The notes under the pieces are model-generated. The model did no database searches and was not told the DNA's origin. It worked only from the letters and a program-made list of their open reading frames with translations. Shown here piece after piece: positions 62,151 through 64,000 of a stretch of 64,000 bases of DNA. How positions within the stretch are numbered: position 1 is the first letter of the stretch; the number at the start of each line of letters is the position of its first letter. The position numbers and the translations under genes are program-made. This DNA comes from Bacteroidales bacterium (lineage in GTDB: Bacteria; Bacteroidota; Bacteroidia; Bacteroidales; UBA932), in the NCBI GenBank assembly GCA_015060395.1, contig SUYP01000016.1, positions 1 through 64,000 of the forward strand. Reading direction: 5' to 3'.

Positions 62151-62306
62151 TTATTTCTTTGCGAAGAAGTCCTTTGCCTCAGACTCCTCAACGAGCTGCT
62201 CAGTAAATACGTAAGCACCTGTCTTTGGAGACTTGTCCATACGGATACACTTTACCATCTTCTTGAGTGTACCGGCCTTGAAGGTTGCGACTGCTTTCTT
62301 TGCCAT
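62151..62306 (-). CDS. DUF4295 small basic protein
   Basis: 51 aa, MAKKAVATFKAGTLKKMVKC, ending ESEAKDFFAKK. It is the small basic DUF4295 protein that follows rpmG in Bacteroidetes genomes. Its place in the L28-L33 cluster suggests a ribosome-associated role (inferred). It starts 16 bp after rpmG and ends at the operon terminator. Confidence 0.88.
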   Translation of the reverse strand: MAKKAVATFKAGTLKKMVKCIRMDKSPKTGAYVFTEQLVEESEAKDFFAKK

Positions 62307-62322
62307 TATTTATTCCTCCTAA

Positions 62323-62511
62323 TTATTTGATCTCGCGATGAAGAGTAACCTTCTTAAGGAACGGATTGTACTTCTTACGCTCCAGACGCTGAGTCGTGTT
62401 CTTCTTATTCTTTGTAGTGATGTATCTTGAGATACCTGGTACACCGCTTTCTCTCTGCTCAGTGCACTCAAGGATGACCTGCACCCTGTTACCTTTAGCT
62501 TTCTTTGCCAT
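62323..62511 (-). CDS. rpmG: Large-subunit ribosomal protein L33
   Basis: 62 aa: [20 protein letters not shown] then [20 protein letters not shown], the standard L33 sequence. Only one cysteine remains (C16), so this is the zinc-free (C-minus) type. 11 bp after rpmB. Confidence 0.96.
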   Translation of the reverse strand: MAKKAKGNRVQVILECTEQRESGVPGISRYITTKNKKNTTQRLERKKYNPFLKKVTLHREIK

Positions 62512-62522
62512 AATCCGAAAAA

Positions 62523-62765
62523 TTAAACAAGGTTAATAAATCCTTTCTTCTGAGCGTCCTTGATTGTTGCGTCGAGGCCATTCTTCTCGATTGTCCTCAT
62601 ACCCTTGCAAGACACCTTAAGTGTGATGAATCTCTGCTCCTCCTCTGACCAGAACTTCTTGGTCTTGAGGTTAAGAGCGAAGACGCGCTTTGTGCGTCTC
62701 TTGGAATGGGAAACATTGTTTCCTACCATTCTCTTTCTACCTGTAACTTGACAAACCTTTGCCAT
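62523..62765 (-). CDS. rpmB: Large-subunit ribosomal protein L28
   Basis: 80 aa: [20 protein letters not shown] then [19 protein letters not shown], ending [14 protein letters not shown]. It is the first gene of a three-gene ribosomal cluster. A near-consensus -7 box (GATATTTG, minus, 62813-62806) lies 41 nt upstream. Confidence 0.96.
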   Translation of the reverse strand: MAKVCQVTGRKRMVGNNVSHSKRRTKRVFALNLKTKKFWSEEEQRFITLKVSCKGMRTIEKNGLDATIKDAQKKGFINLV

Positions 62766-62841
62766 TGTATATAACTTTTTTAATTAATTCATTATTAGCG
62801 GGCTGCAAATATCGCATAAAAAAATCGCAAATGCAAAATTT

Positions 62842-64000
62842 CTACACAAATTTGAAGAACCTGCGCCACCTTATATTCTTAGGGAACTTCTTGTTCCCAT
62901 CGATTGAGAGCCAGATCAATGCGGGTTTTCCGACTATATGATCTTCAGGTACGAATCCCCAATATCTTGAGTCCAGGGAATTGTGCCTGTTGTCTCCCAT
63001 CATAAAGTAATAATCCTGTGCGAAAGTATAGCTATGAGCTTCTTCTCCATTGACAAGTATCTTTCCATCGCGGACTTCCAGAGTGTTGCCTTCGTATGAA
63101 GTTATGATCCTCTCATAAAGCGGAAGGTTCTCCATCGTCAGCTCGACCTCTACACCCTTGGCCGGTATGCATAATGGGCCGAAATTGTCTCTTGTCCACT
63201 TGTAGTCCGGCGAGAACGGGAAGATTGTCTTGTCGGAATCCGGATAATCCGCCGGCCAGACATCTATGTTCTGAGTCACAGAGACTACATTAGGGAACTG
63301 CTGGATCGTCTTGAGCATCTCCTCGGTCAGAGGCATTGCCGGATAGCCAGGAAGCTGCTGGTCGTACCAGAGTTCGGAAAAATTGATTCCGAGCTTTTCC
63401 AGATTCACCGGATTGATTCTCTGTCCCGTAGTCAGGACCTGATAAGAGTTCTGAACTCCTGGCCAGACTTCCTGCGGGCGGGAATCGATGTAAACCTGTC
63501 CGTTTCTGATTTCCAGCGTGTCTCCCGCAACTGCCACACATCTCTTCACATAATGATCCTTCTTGTCTGAAGGCCTCACCTTCACATCTCCATACAGCTT
63601 ATACGCATAGTCGCGTCCGTATGTTCTGATGATAGTGTAGTAATCTGCGGCCGGTTCACGTACAAATACCGTATCACCGTGTGGGAAGCCGAACACCACA
63701 TAATCACCTTCTTCTACCTTTCCGAAGCCCTTGAGCCTCTTGTAATCGCTCTGAATGAGTGTCGAATAAGATTCCTTCGAACCGATTATGTTATGTGTGA
63801 AAGGTATGGTCAGAGGTGTCTGAGGCATCTTCGGACCGTATGCAAGCTTGCTCACGAACAGATGGTCACCTGTATAGAGCGAACTTTCCATTGAAGATGA
63901 AGGAATCTTGAATGCCTGGAAAAAGAAAGTATTGATGAATGTAACCACCACAACTGCAAAGATTATGGCATCGAGCCAGTCCAGCAGAGCGTTTCTTTTC
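62842..64000 (-). CDS. lepB: Signal peptidase I, 5' end cut by the window edge
   Basis: At least 385 residues are visible; the reading frame stays open to position 64000, so the true start lies outside. The visible N-terminus has the membrane anchor (LLDWLDAIIFAVVVVTFINT). The catalytic serine is in KIPSSSMESSLYTGD and the lysine is probably in YVKRCVAVAGDTLEI. The box GDNRHNSLDSRYWGFVPEDH is the conserved C-terminal motif. A large insertion (about 165-290) between the Lys and GDN boxes is usual for Bacteroidetes LepB. It cleaves signal peptides of the many exported proteins in this window. Confidence 0.95.
   Translation of the reverse strand, partial: KRNALLDWLDAIIFAVVVVTFINTFFFQAFKIPSSSMESSLYTGDHLFVSKLAYGPKMPQTPLTIPFTHNIIGSKESYSTLIQSDYKRLKGFGKVEEGDYVVFGFPHGDTVFVREPAADYYTIIRTYGRDYAYKLYGDVKVRPSDKKDHYVKRCVAVAGDTLEIRNGQVYIDSRPQEVWPGVQNSYQVLTTGQRINPVNLEKLGINFSELWYDQQLPGYPAMPLTEEMLKTIQQFPNVVSVTQNIDVWPADYPDSDKTIFPFSPDYKWTRDNFGPLCIPAKGVEVELTMENLPLYERIITSYEGNTLEVRDGKILVNGEEAHSYTFAQDYYFMMGDNRHNSLDSRYWGFVPEDHIVGKPALIWLSIDGNKKFPKNIRWRRFFKFV

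Overview
The window comes from the chromosome of a member of the order Bacteroidales. Evidence: promoters of the TTTG / TAnnTTTG type (19-bp spacer in the clearest cases), many Cys-lipoproteins and BACON, GLUG and FimA/Mfa-type proteins, a TonB receptor paired with a DUF4249 lipoprotein, a C10 (streptopain-type) peptidase, AsnA, an EgsA/AraM-type dehydrogenase, and the L28-L33-DUF4295 ribosomal cluster. I cannot name the genus.

Layout. 1-9.2 kb: tRNA-Gln, a TPR/LuxR regulator reading left, and a divergent surface-protein cluster: a 38-aa peptide, a GLUG lipoprotein, an M64-type multidomain lipoprotein, a coiled-coil exported protein, a 45-aa peptide and a fimbrillin-like lipoprotein. 9.2-12.7 kb: GH2 beta-glucuronidase-like enzyme and class I fumarase. 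12.7-19.1 kb: AT-richer accessory stretch with a C10 peptidase, two paralogous small genes each followed by a convergent candidate small RNA, an intact IS4-family element with 9-bp target duplications, two copies of a double-hairpin intergenic repeat, and a MORN/TonB-C protein whose promoter spacer contains a G9 tract. 19.2-24.6 kb: PagL-like lipid A deacylase, prfB, asnA, an aldo/keto reductase and murI. 24.6-33.4 kb: leftward operon for peptidoglycan salvage: GT2, DUF4922-SpoIID fusion, AmpG-like transporter, serpin, NamZ, DUF6515 protein.

33.4-39.1 kb: AT-rich leftward operon of four exported proteins (BACON, fimbrillin/FISUMP-like, Ig-like, TolB-like) preceded by a structured leader RNA that ends in a terminator. 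39.2-47.2 kb: TonB receptor + DUF4249; NUDIX, acyl-ACP thioesterase and HU/CCDC81-type protein; propeller lipoprotein and glycerol-1-phosphate dehydrogenase. 47.3-48.5 kb: tRNA-Asn, a D-2-hydroxyacid dehydrogenase, tRNA-Leu. 48.5-54.3 kb: fimbrial operon (metallopeptidase-like lipoprotein, DUF3575, OmpA-like, FimA-type pilin, FimB/Mfa2-type anchor). 54.5-64 kb: housekeeping block deoC, dtd, radical SAM, amidohydrolase, DUF4296, pheT, ftsY, DUF4295, rpmG, rpmB and lepB (cut by the window edge).

The strongest candidate for something undescribed is the duplicated module at 14.8-15.5 kb and 17.6-18.2 kb. In each copy a small basic protein gene faces a short RNA gene with a near-ideal promoter and terminator. 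The two RNAs share about 60 nt, including a hairpin with a compensatory base-pair change.
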